13,890 bases of DNA from CAYGBW01 sp964348185. GTDB lineage: Bacteria > Desulfobacterota > BSN033 > WVXP01. A program made the translations under genes and the position numbers. The stretch's first letter is position 1. Each line of letters opens with the position of its first letter. The notes beneath the pieces were generated by a model. It ran no database searches. It was not told where the DNA came from and saw only the letters and a list, made by a program, of their open reading frames with translations. Below are positions 7,184-13,890 of the stretch, piece after piece. The stretch lies in NCBI GenBank assembly GCA_964348185.1, contig CAYGBW010000127.1:1-13890 (forward strand), read 5' to 3'.

Positions 7184-10100
7184 TCACGATGACGACGAGG
7201 AGACAGAAGATTCACCTCGGTTTCTGGACCGTTTTCTGACCAGGACCCTTTTCGCATCGAGAACAAGACTGAATAAGGTGGGAACAAGTAGCAAGGTAAA
7301 AACCGTGGAGGTAATAAGACCGCCAACGACCACACTCCCGAGCCCTCTGTAGAGTTCAGAGCCTGCCCCGGGAAACAAAACCAGGGGGAGCATCCCGAAC
7401 ACGCTTGTGCTCACACTCATGAAGATCGGGCGAACCCTGTTCCTCACGGCCTCATAGATCGCTTCCCTCGGGTCCATCTTTTCGTCTCGCATGTAGTTGA
7501 GGGACTGATGGACGATGAGGATGGCGTTATTGACCACGATACCCACGAGAAGGATAAACCCCAACATTGTCAAAACGTCGAGGGCTTGAGTTACAACCAG
7601 AGCATTGAGCAACCAGAGACCGAAAAAACCTCCTGCCCCAGCCAGGGGGACACTGAACATAATGACCAGAGGGTAGAGAAAGCTTTCGAAGAGAGAGGCC
7701 ATCAGGAGGTAGGTGATGATCACGGCGATGAGAAAATTCCACTGCAGGGCTCTGCGCGTCACTGAAAGCTTATCGGCTGTTCCAGAGAGTCTGATTTCGT
7801 ATAGCTGACCGAGGTCACCGGAGCTTTTGAGTCGCTTCACAATACGCTCTTCGATCTCATCCAGAGCGGTCTCCAGAGGGATCCGCTCAGGTGGAATGAC
7901 ACGGACAATAATCGATCTTTCTCTCTCCATGTGATTAATCTGTTGGGGTCCGGTGACGAGTCGAATGTCGGCCACAGAACCCAGGGTGACCCGCTTCCCC
8001 CCAGGGGTTTGGATCAATAGGTCCTCCAAATCCTGGATTCTCTCGATGGCTTGGGCCCTTCCCAATAGGGTCAGATCGATTTCTTCACCCTCGTACTGGT
8101 AATCACTGGCCTTTATGCCGTCCAGAATCGCATCGACTGACAGGCCCAGTTCGCTCGTCCTGAGGTTGAGACTCGAGGTTCTCTCCCGGTCAGGGACCAC
8201 CTGAATCTCAGGACTGCCCAGGTCCAGGCTGGGAATGGGACGCAACTGGGACCCGGGCAACACCTCCATGACCTGCCGGAATATTCCTTGACCCAGTTCG
8301 ATCAAGCGGGTTAGATCTGGGCCGGTGATTTCAATATCAATGGATCTGCCCTCTCCCACTCGCTCAAAGAGGCTCGATTGTTGGACAATCGGAATGATTC
8401 CCGGAACCGTGAGAAGGGCCCGATAGACAGCTGGAAGCAGTTCGCGAACCCTTTCATCTTCCGAGCTGACCGCCCCCATGAATGCCTGGTTTCGCAATGC
8501 GACGAAAAAGAAATTCTCGATGCCAGGAGCCCCAGCAGGACGGTTTGCCTCGTTCCAGTAGGGAGCCAGATCCCCCTCAATTGACCGGCCGATTCTCAAC
8601 ATCTCCTCGAGATTATAGCCCGGGGGGGGAAGAATAATGCCGAACAGAAGATTCCGGTTTCCCTGGGGGAGATACTCGGTCTTTGGCATGAGAAACCACG
8701 CCATTCCAAAAGCAGCCCCCGTCATGACAAGGACCAGACCTATCCTGAAAACCGTTCTCCCGTAAATCCAGAGGAAGAATCCACCAAACCCTTTGGCGAC
8801 GATTCTCCCCAACGACCCCAGTCCCAACAAATTGGAGAGGGAGAAAAACCGCCCGATAGAGACCCTTTCGTCGCTCACAACGACCAGGGCCTTGGGAACC
8901 GATAGGATCCGTGCAGAGAGAGACGGAATCACCGTCACAGAAACGAGCAGACTCAAGGCCACCGAACAACTCACCGCAACGGCAATGTCTTTGAAGAGCT
9001 GGCCGGCTTCTTCCCGGACAAAAATCACGGGGAGAAAGACCGCGATCGTAGTCAGGGTGCTGGCCACAAGGGCCCCGAAAACCTCCACCACCCCCCGATA
9101 GGCGGCCTTGGGGGCACCCTCTCCCATCTGGCGATGGCGGTAGATATTCTCCAGAGAGACGATGGAGTTGTCCACCACCATGCCGACGGCAAATGCCAGG
9201 CCTGCAAGACTGATCACGTTGATGTTTCGGCCAAAAAGGAACATCAGGAGAAACGTTCCAATGAAACTGATGGGAATGGCCAGGGCAATGACAAAGGTAC
9301 TGGAGACACTCCTGAGAAACAAGAGGAGCACGATGATGGCAAGGGATCCCCCCACATAGATATTCTGCTCGACCAGGTTGAGGGCACTGTAAATGTAATC
9401 CGTCTCGTCGTAGACCTGCTCCAAGGACAGGTCCCGGCTGGGAAGGAGATCGGCGTTCAGTTTCTTGACCCCTTCTTTGACATCCTTCATCACGGTCAGA
9501 ATGTTGGCCCCCACGTCCCGAACCACATTCATGGCGATAGCAGGTTCGCCCTTCTGCCGGACGATTGCCAGGGGTTCTTGATGCCCCAGCTCAACTTCAG
9601 CGACGTCTCGAACATAGACCGGCGCATCCCGATCCCTCCGAATAATGACATTTTCGATGTCACCGGGGTCCTGATACTGACCCAGAGTTCGGACGACATA
9701 TCGTCTTTTCCCCTCGTCAAAATCCCCTGCGCTGATGTTCTGATTCTCCCGATCCAGTACCCGCGCCATCTCCTGAATGGTGATCCCTCTCGCTGCCAGG
9801 GCATTCGGGTCGATAACCACCTGCATTTCTCGCTCTTGACCGCCAAAGACATTGACCGATGCCACGCCCGGAATGCGCTCCAATCGGGGTTTCACGTTGT
9901 CTTCGATGAAATCCTTTTCCAGGAAAACCGTGGCGGGATCTCCTGATGTTTTCTTGAAGATGAACCAGGCAATGGCGTCCTGCTCAGTTCCAGAAGAGAT
10001 AATGACCGGTTCCTGAGCCTCATCCGGATACCTGGGGACCTGTTGCAGTTTATTAGACACCTTGAGCAAAGCCGCATCCTCATCCGTTCCCTGTTGGAAT

Positions 10101-10381
10101 TTCAGGATCACCCTTCCCCTGGAATCCAAGCTTTCGCTCTTCATCTCCACAAGACCCTCGATCCCCTTGAGCTGTTCTTCCTGCTCATCGACGATCTCCC
10201 TCTCGACTTCCTGGGGACTGGCACCGGGCCATCGGGTCTCGACGGTAATCTCGATCTCCTTCACCTCTGGGGTTAACTGGACAGGGACGCGGAAGATGGC
10301 AATGAAACCGAAGATCACAATCAGGATCACCCCAACCGCAACACTCACCGGATAGTCTATGGACGATTCAACGAATTTCAT
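7184..10381 (-). CDS. RND-family efflux pump permease (inner-membrane subunit)
   Basis: A 1065-residue proton-driven exporter of the AcrB/MexB-like resistance-nodulation-division superfamily. Twelve membrane helices can be placed: about 12-31, then five at 341-487, one at 545-565, and five at 881-1041. Two large periplasmic loops (about 32-340 and 566-880) form the porter and docking domains, with the typical opening RVPVQLTPEV and WPGASPQEVE. Helix 4 carries FAVGMVVDNSIVSLENIYR (Asp404, Asn405) and helix 10 carries GIVVNNAILIV (Asn951, Asn952), so the Asp-Asp/Lys relay of AcrB is not conserved; such variants occur widely in the superfamily. The C-terminus is a basic and serine-rich tail. It starts in an ATGA overlap with the adaptor gene, showing translational coupling. 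The substrate is unknown: no heavy-metal signature was recognised, so a hydrophobic or amphiphilic compound is likelier. Confidence 0.95.
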   Translation of the reverse strand: MKFVESSIDYPVSVAVGVILIVIFGFIAIFRVPVQLTPEVKEIEITVETRWPGASPQEVEREIVDEQEEQLKGIEGLVEMKSESLDSRGRVILKFQQGTDEDAALLKVSNKLQQVPRYPDEAQEPVIISSGTEQDAIAWFIFKKTSGDPATVFLEKDFIEDNVKPRLERIPGVASVNVFGGQEREMQVVIDPNALAARGITIQEMARVLDRENQNISAGDFDEGKRRYVVRTLGQYQDPGDIENVIIRRDRDAPVYVRDVAEVELGHQEPLAIVRQKGEPAIAMNVVRDVGANILTVMKDVKEGVKKLNADLLPSRDLSLEQVYDETDYIYSALNLVEQNIYVGGSLAIIVLLLFLRSVSSTFVIALAIPISFIGTFLLMFLFGRNINVISLAGLAFAVGMVVDNSIVSLENIYRHRQMGEGAPKAAYRGVVEVFGALVASTLTTIAVFLPVIFVREEAGQLFKDIAVAVSCSVALSLLVSVTVIPSLSARILSVPKALVVVSDERVSIGRFFSLSNLLGLGSLGRIVAKGFGGFFLWIYGRTVFRIGLVLVMTGAAFGMAWFLMPKTEYLPQGNRNLLFGIILPPPGYNLEEMLRIGRSIEGDLAPYWNEANRPAGAPGIENFFFVALRNQAFMGAVSSEDERVRELLPAVYRALLTVPGIIPIVQQSSLFERVGEGRSIDIEITGPDLTRLIELGQGIFRQVMEVLPGSQLRPIPSLDLGSPEIQVVPDRERTSSLNLRTSELGLSVDAILDGIKASDYQYEGEEIDLTLLGRAQAIERIQDLEDLLIQTPGGKRVTLGSVADIRLVTGPQQINHMERERSIIVRVIPPERIPLETALDEIEERIVKRLKSSGDLGQLYEIRLSGTADKLSVTRRALQWNFLIAVIITYLLMASLFESFLYPLVIMFSVPLAGAGGFFGLWLLNALVVTQALDVLTMLGFILLVGIVVNNAILIVHQSLNYMRDEKMDPREAIYEAVRNRVRPIFMSVSTSVFGMLPLVLFPGAGSELYRGLGSVVVGGLITSTVFTLLLVPTLFSLVLDAKRVLVRKRSRNRGESSVSSSSS

Positions 10382-11454
10382 GTTTGACCTTTGGCGGGCA
10401 GGACACGAATGGGTTGCCCATCACGGAGTCGCTCGTTCCCCCGGATCACGACCTGATCTCCCGGATCGATCTGCCCCGTAACCTCTGCCTCGCTTCCATG
10501 ATACCCTTTGACGCGCACCCTAACCTGTTTCGCGGTTCCGTCTTGGACAACAAAAACAACGGCGTCCTTCCCCCGGCTCACCAGGGCATCCTTGGGAACC
10601 AGAAGCCCTTTCCGAGAATAGCCGGTGGAAAAGGTCACCCTGGCCAGCATGCCGCTTTTCAGTATGAACCCCTTGTTCATCACTTCGAACTTCACGGGAA
10701 AAACCCGGGCCTCTGCGTCGCCCTCAGAAATAATCGCATAGATCCTGCCCTGGTAGGTCTCTCCGCCCAGGGCATCTGCGGTCACAGAGGCCGGCTGGCC
10801 GACCTTCAACCTGAAGATGTATCGCTCTGGAACGAGAACCGAAATATGCACAAAACTCAGATCGATCAGGGTGACAACGGCCCCTCCTTTGTCAACCCAT
10901 TGACCCACCTCGGTATATTTCTTGGCAACCTCGCCGGAAAAAGGGGCAAAGATCTGTGTCTTACCCAGCCGATCCTTGAGGCGGGCGATTTCGGCTTCGT
11001 GTTGGCCCAGCTTTTTGGAAAGCGCCTCGGCTTCGAAACGGTCATCGACGAGTTGTTTCCTCGCAACGAATCCCTTTGCCACCAGGTCTTCGGATCTCTT
11101 CAAATCGGCCTTAGCCTGGAGGTATCTCTGCTCGGCCTCTTTCCAAGCCGCCTCTGCTTGTTTGAGTTGCAACTGGTAAACCGAGGCACCGAGTTCAGCG
11201 ATTTTTTCCCCCTTTTTGACAGAATCCCCTTCTTCAACAAACATCTTTTCCACGAGCCCTTCCACTTCCGAGGCAAGGATACTCTTCACCCTGGGGAAAA
11301 CGGTGCCGGTGAGGGTCGCCCTCCTGTCCACGGACTCTCTCTTGACAGGGGAGACTTCTACTGGAGCATTCGGAGACCGGTCCTGGGCATACCCAACCGG
11401 GGAAAGCACCAAATAAAGGGAAACCCAAAAAATCACGATGCATTTCTTGACCAT
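10378..11454 (-). CDS. RND efflux periplasmic adaptor (membrane fusion protein)
   Basis: A 358-residue HlyD/AcrA-type adaptor that links the inner-membrane pump to an outer-membrane channel. The order is: Sec signal peptide 1-23 (MVKK, hydrophobic stretch, cleavage after GYA; no lipobox Cys), first half of the lipoyl domain (57-90, VEEGDSVKKGEKI), alpha-helical hairpin (92-164), second lipoyl half (166-200, APFSGEVAKKYTEVGQWV), beta-barrel (201-275) and membrane-proximal domain (283-350, LLVPKDAL). The frame stays open to 11619, but the extra 55 codons run through repeat copy B and would bury the signal peptide, so ATG 11454 is chosen. Its stop overlaps the permease start. No TolC-like gene follows within the window, so the pump must use a channel encoded elsewhere. 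Confidence 0.93.
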   Translation of the reverse strand: MVKKCIVIFWVSLYLVLSPVGYAQDRSPNAPVEVSPVKRESVDRRATLTGTVFPRVKSILASEVEGLVEKMFVEEGDSVKKGEKIAELGASVYQLQLKQAEAAWKEAEQRYLQAKADLKRSEDLVAKGFVARKQLVDDRFEAEALSKKLGQHEAEIARLKDRLGKTQIFAPFSGEVAKKYTEVGQWVDKGGAVVTLIDLSFVHISVLVPERYIFRLKVGQPASVTADALGGETYQGRIYAIISEGDAEARVFPVKFEVMNKGFILKSGMLARVTFSTGYSRKGLLVPKDALVSRGKDAVVFVVQDGTAKQVRVRVKGYHGSEAEVTGQIDPGDQVVIRGNERLRDGQPIRVLPAKGQT

Positions 11455-11534
11455 TGGCTCGTCATCCTTTTCCGAGGACTCTAAAAGAATATAACCCATC
11501 ACGCGATAAAATCCATCTCTTTTGACGGGCGAGC

Positions 11535-11610
11535 AGTGAAGCTCCCCGCCCTCCCGCGCGGAGCATCTTTCAATTCTCTCAGGAGAGCGGAACTCGCTGA
11601 AGCCGGCACC
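11535..11610 (-). repeat. 76-bp structured dispersed repeat, copy B (leader of the efflux operon)
   Basis: The ungapped partner of 4209-4284 (61/76 identical). On the minus-strand transcript CCGCUCUCC can pair with GGAGGGCGG: nine pairs with one G-U, closing a loop of about 26 nt. It ends 80 bp before the adaptor start codon at 11454, almost the same distance as for copy A. Minus-strand translation of both copies gives similar short peptides (R-S-P-E ... A-R-E ... G-E-L-H), but copy A stops at once. The differences are not concentrated at third codon positions, so coding is not supported. Confidence 0.7.
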
Positions 11611-11660
11611 ATGCTCCATCGCGAGCGTCTCGACTTCGAGACTCTTCGTCAGATTGATTT

Positions 11661-11681
11661 CAACCGGCTAGGGACCGGTTG
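11661..11681. promoter_or_regulatory. Operator-like palindrome in the divergent intergenic region
   Basis: CAACCGG (11661-11667) and CCGGTTG (11675-11681) are perfect inverted 7-mers with a 7-bp centre, a centre-to-centre spacing of 14 bp. The right half overlaps the predicted -35 box of the plus-strand gene. It lies between the divergent efflux operon and the small membrane-protein gene, a usual place for a repressor site. No regulator gene is in the window. Confidence 0.4.
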
Positions 11682-11707
11682 CCTGATTTCTAAAAGTGCA
11701 TTAGAAT
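11679..11707 (+). promoter_or_regulatory. Predicted promoter of the small membrane-protein gene
   Basis: TTGCCT (11679-11684), a 17-bp spacer, then TAGAAT (11702-11707): four and five of six consensus bases. The start would be near 11714, about 77 nt before the ATG at 11791. Confidence 0.5.
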
Positions 11708-11790
11708 TGAGCAGAGAACCCATGAAGCCAGGCAGTGAGCCAACCGATGTTTTTCACACATTTCGATAGAAGGAAAGGAGCGCACCTATC

Positions 11791-12159
11791 ATGGCATGGT
11801 TCCTCTACCTTGTGAGTATCCTCTGGGTGATTATCGGGGTGGTTTTTGTGTTATATACGGGATGGATTCGAAAACTCCTGGGAGGAATACCGGGGAATAG
11901 GAATCTTCGAGCGTTGAGTCCCATACCCCTCGTATTTGGCGTCCTTCTGGCTGTCAGTGCGGCATGGAGCGAGGTTTTCCTGCTCATATTTGTTCTCGGC
12001 CTTATTCTCCTAGCCACAGGCCTTTATCTGTTATTTGGCCCAAAGAAACAGATAGACACGGTCAGCGCCTGGTGGGTCGAGAAGGCCTCGGATCAGCTCT
12101 ATCGATTCTGGGGTCTCATCGTCCTCGTGCTGGGAATTGCCTTGCTTTCTTGGATCTGA
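11791..12159 (+). CDS. Small four-helix membrane protein of unknown function
   Basis: A 122-residue, very hydrophobic protein that I do not recognise as a named family. Predicted membrane segments are about 3-23, 42-57, 60-83 and 105-122; the last one runs to the C-terminus. Short basic loops follow helix 1 (WIRKLLGG) and helix 3 (GPKKQ), and a charged, Trp-containing amphipathic stretch (about 88-104) precedes helix 4. AAGGAG lies 10 nt before the ATG. The gene has its own predicted promoter and is divergent from the efflux operon, so shared control is possible but not shown. Composition and codon pattern look like those of a real gene. Confidence 0.75.
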   Translation: MAWFLYLVSILWVIIGVVFVLYTGWIRKLLGGIPGNRNLRALSPIPLVFGVLLAVSAAWSEVFLLIFVLGLILLATGLYLLFGPKKQIDTVSAWWVEKASDQLYRFWGLIVLVLGIALLSWI

Positions 12160-12366
12160 TGATTTGGCGTATCCGAGGAGAATCCCTTCGAAGGAGAACG
12201 ACCCCTTTCATCCCCCATCACAGTCTGGATACCGGTGAATGACCTGGCGACCCAGGGACTGGACAGAGTTGTCCCCCCTCTCAGGGGCATCCCCCAGGGA
12301 AACGACCCCATGAGATGGCATCTTGTCGACGTGAGACGAGTTGCCGGTGCTGCCCAACGATGGGAA
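12160..12366. other. Convergent intergenic stretch
   Basis: About 200 bp between two convergent stop codons. It holds a CCCC-TCTCA-GGGG pairing near 12276-12290 but no stem followed by a U-run, so no terminator can be assigned for either gene. Confidence 0.4.
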
Positions 12367-12567
12367 CTAGGATTTCACGACATTCTTGGCCACGGGCCCT
12401 CGGTCGCTCTCTTCCACATCAAAGGTCACTTCCTCACCTTCGGCGAGGGCCTTGAACCCCGGCATGTTTATGGAGGAGTAGTGAACAAATATGTCCTGAC
12501 CGTCTTCCTGCTGAATAAAACCATATCCTTTCTTATCACTGAACCACTTTACGATCCCTTTTGCCAA
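12367..12567 (-). CDS. csp: Cold-shock domain protein (CspA family)
   Basis: A 66-residue single OB-fold protein of the CspA group, binding single-stranded RNA/DNA and acting as an RNA chaperone. Both RNA-binding motifs are present: KGYGFI (RNP1, about 13-18) and DIFVHYSSI (RNP2, about 25-33), after the family opening GIVKWFSDKKG. Length and C-terminal GPVAKNV are standard. The start codon is TTG (12565-12567), supported by a full AAGGAGGT ribosome site 7 nt upstream and by the family N-terminus. The gene has its own strong promoter and a leader of about 173 nt; long leaders are known to control cold-shock genes through RNA structure, and such control here is an inference. It is single, with no operon partner. 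Confidence 0.95.
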   Translation of the reverse strand: MAKGIVKWFSDKKGYGFIQQEDGQDIFVHYSSINMPGFKALAEGEEVTFDVEESDRGPVAKNVVKS

Positions 12568-12574
12568 AACGCTG

Positions 12575-12582
12575 ACCTCCTT
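12575..12582 (-). promoter_or_regulatory. Consensus ribosome binding site before a TTG start
   Basis: The minus strand reads AAGGAGGT, complementary to the 16S rRNA tail, with 7 nt to the TTG start codon of the cold-shock gene. It decides this start, since no ATG is available at this place. Confidence 0.8.
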
Positions 12583-12747
12583 TTAAGGATTTTTGTGGGT
12601 GGCCCCGACCGTCAGGTGTCCCGGCCAAACCACCCGTATTGCTGGGAGAGTAACCTTCAACACCCGATGAGATCGCCCTCTTAAAACCCTAGCAAAAAAA
12701 GGGCCATCGAGAGCTCAAACCGACAGAGTTGGCTCTTAGGTGAAGGC

Positions 12748-12776
12748 AGTATAAGACAAAGGGACCTGTGCGTCAA
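12748..12776 (-). promoter_or_regulatory. Near-consensus sigma70 promoter of the cold-shock gene
   Basis: On the minus strand TTGACG (12771-12776), an exact 17-bp spacer and TATACT (12748-12753): five of six consensus bases in each box. Transcription should begin near 12741, leaving a leader of about 173 nt before the TTG start. Confidence 0.8.
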
Positions 12777-12819
12777 CGGGTAGGAACGACGCTGGAGATT
12801 CTCTTCCAGTGGGCGCCAA

Positions 12820-13090
12820 GGAAAGGAAAAAAGGGTCCCTATCCCCCTTTTTTTGCTTCCTCGCAAACAAAGTGAGCCCAACCCACATCGTACGAACCCA
12901 TTCCGATCAAGCAGGCAACGATGATTTGTCGTCCATCGTCGCGTCCGATTTTCTTGCCCGCGACACCTTCCCCAACCTGACCGCAAACAGACTTCTCGCC
13001 AAATTCTCCTTTCTCTACCAATCCGGATAGCTCGCCTCGATGCAAGTTTTGAGCCCAGCTATCGACAGGAACTCGGTCCGATCGAGTAAA
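12820..13090 (-). pseudogene. C-terminal remnant of an ornithine cyclodeaminase / mu-crystallin family gene
   Basis: The minus strand encodes the last quarter of an OCD-family NAD-dependent enzyme: DRVPVDSWAQNLHRGELSGL, VEKGEF, then VGEGVAGKKIGRDDG, then QIIVACLIGMGSYDVGWAHF and EEAKK. These match the family's VVDSxxQxxHRGEL, GExxxGKKxGR and GxGxxDVxxA elements. The frame breaks at a run of seven A and five G (minus strand; 12844-12855 plus): it hits TAG at once, while the adjacent frame continues as GIGTLFSF, the ending expected for this subfamily. A single missing A explains this. No N-terminal substrate or Rossmann part is found upstream of about 13090. It is thus a truncated and frameshifted remnant. 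The family includes ornithine cyclodeaminase, alanine dehydrogenase and related imino-acid reductases. Confidence 0.7.
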
Positions 13091-13396
13091 GCCCGATGCG
13101 GGAGCTTTCCATAGGAGGAGTATAGGGGGAAGAGGCTCTCGTGTCAACCGAGGAAGGGACGCGAGCCAGGCGGGTTCGCTGTGACCAGATTATGAGGAGG
13201 ATCGTGAAGACGGAAAGAGGCCCGGCCTTTTGGAAAACCCTGCCCAATGCTATAATAGATCCTGAGTTTGGGAAGGGGTCCGGAGGAATTGTCACTTTTT
13301 TCATGACCAGGCGCCATGAGAGCAAAGCCGTGACACAGAGTACACAGCGCGGCGAAGCCGCAACCAAATCCGAGACTCGAAATCTCTTCGAATCAA

Positions 13397-13676
13397 TTAG
13401 CCGCAGACCCACGCGGACACACGCAGATAGATCTTTTCCCTGGCCGACCCGCCGCCGCACAAGGCTCTGGCGCGCTAACACTGGCCAGGGAAAAACCGCT
13501 CGCCCTCCGGGCAGCTCAAATATATGTCAATTCATCTTTTCATTGGTAGGAGTAAGAGTTAACAGGGAATCAATTCCATGAGCCACGAGTCTAAGACGTT
13601 TACGGGCTGATTCGTATCGCGAAGCGATGGTCCCGCAGGGCGGGATTCGCGTAAGTCTGCGTGGGTCTGAGGCTAA
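13397..13676. repeat. Inverted 21-bp repeats flanking a 238-bp stretch
   Basis: The arm 13397-13417 and the reverse complement of 13656-13676 agree at 19 of 21 positions. The left arm runs into a roughly 10-bp periodic pattern (CGCAGACCCA, CGCGGACACA, CGCAGATAG). This has the look of a dispersed genomic repeat rather than a gene end. Confidence 0.55.
13618..13651. repeat. Nested palindrome (REP-like)
   Basis: CGCGAA (13618-13623) pairs with TTCGCG (13646-13651), and inside it TCCCGC (13631-13636) pairs with GCGGGA (13640-13645) around a 3-nt loop. The left half can alternatively fold as TCGC-GAA-GCGA. This is typical of extragenic palindromic repeats. Confidence 0.5.
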
Positions 13677-13818
13677 AAAGAATCACTGAACTTGACCGTA
13701 TGGGGCGGCGCATGAAATTCTTGACGAAATTTCCAGAAACTGAAGGTTAGTACCATAGAGGAGAGAAACCGATAGCCGTTCACAGAATCAAAGAAGATGG
13801 ATGAAGGCAAAAATGTAG

Positions 13819-13838
13819 GGGTTCGATTTATCGAACCC
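13819..13838. repeat. Perfect 8-bp hairpin
   Basis: GGGTTCGA (13819-13826) and TCGAACCC (13831-13838) enclose TTTA. No U-run follows on either strand and no gene ends here, so it is listed as a palindromic repeat, not a terminator. Confidence 0.45.
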
Positions 13839-13890
13839 GTAAGGAAATCACCAAAGAGGAAAGAGATAAGGCTAAAAGGCTACGATTATA

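Larger units (their letters stand above)
13091..13890. other. Gene-free, palindrome-rich right end
   Basis: About 800 bp without a credible gene. Open frames at 13059-13481 (minus) and 13141-13581 (plus) overlap each other, run through repeats and carry no motif. The stretch contains a GCGGC-GAA-GCCGC hairpin (13349-13361), a pair of inverted 21-mers (13397-13417 and 13656-13676), a two-level palindrome (13618-13651) and a hairpin at 13819-13838. Confidence 0.5.

Noticed and set aside
9134..9946. 270-codon open frame on the plus strand inside the RND permease gene
   Set aside because: Antisense shadow of a clearly conserved coding sequence; its product is low-complexity and without motifs.
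10384..11484. 366-codon open frame on the plus strand opposite the adaptor gene
   Set aside because: Mirror of the adaptor coding frame; no ribosome site or domain, while the minus strand has a signal peptide and the complete adaptor domain order.
12235..12684. 149-codon plus-strand open frame across the cold-shock gene
   Set aside because: Antisense to a certain gene and its leader; the product has no family features.
12681..12986. 101-codon minus-strand frame
   Set aside because: It spans the cold-shock promoter; only a few codons after the homopolymer are meaningful, as the frameshifted end of the OCD remnant.
13141..13581. Plus-strand frame of 146 codons in the right end
   Set aside because: Passes through hairpins and the inverted 21-mer, overlaps an equally long minus frame, and resembles no protein.
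13819..13838. tRNA T-arm or attachment site
   Set aside because: GGTTCGA resembles a T-loop, but no acceptor, anticodon or D-arm surrounds it; it is a simple hairpin.

Overview
The window reads as a piece of an uncultured, Gram-negative, moderately GC-balanced bacterial chromosome. A two-membrane cell is indicated by the RND efflux pump with its periplasmic adaptor. The overall style (an IS110 fragment, scattered palindromic repeats, amino-acid/amide catabolic genes) recalls Desulfobacterota-type genomes, but no marker gene in the window settles the taxon. There is no rRNA, tRNA, CRISPR array or intact mobile element.

Layout, left to right. Positions 250-5146 are a minus-strand catabolic block, read from right to left: a Fpg/Nei-type DNA glycosylase (4418-5146), a maleate-isomerase/Asp-Glu-racemase-like enzyme (3439-4140), an M20-type N-carbamoyl amino acid/allantoate amidohydrolase (2064-3299), a class III PLP aminotransferase (582-1937), and the broken C-terminal end of a second M20 peptidase (250-555). 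A consensus-like promoter (4342-4369) lies between the glycosylase and the isomerase-like gene, so the three catabolic enzymes probably start there, behind a leader of about 195 nt.

Positions 5147-7183 are a decayed, mostly non-coding stretch. It holds an IS110-family transposase scrap, an orphan hicB antitoxin whose expected hicA partner is missing, a 187-bp element bounded by perfect 18-bp inverted repeats, and several small hairpins. Positions 7184-11454 are a two-gene RND efflux operon on the minus strand, adaptor then permease, overlapping by ATGA; no outer-membrane channel gene is present. Divergent from it is a four-helix membrane protein (11791-12159), with an operator-like palindrome over its predicted -35 box. 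Next comes a cold-shock protein gene (12367-12567, minus, TTG start) with a near-consensus promoter and a leader of about 173 nt. Upstream of it lies the frameshifted C-terminal remnant of an ornithine-cyclodeaminase-family gene, then a gene-free, palindrome-rich right end.

The most interesting signal not explained by genes is a 76-bp structured repeat, present twice without gaps at about 80% identity (4209-4284 and 11535-11610). In both places it lies 69-80 bp upstream of a minus-strand start codon, ahead of the isomerase-like gene and ahead of the efflux operon. Other points worth checking are an isomerase-family enzyme that keeps only one of the two usual catalytic cysteines, and a DNA glycosylase without the usual N-terminal proline. 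I found no convincing wholly new multi-gene system.
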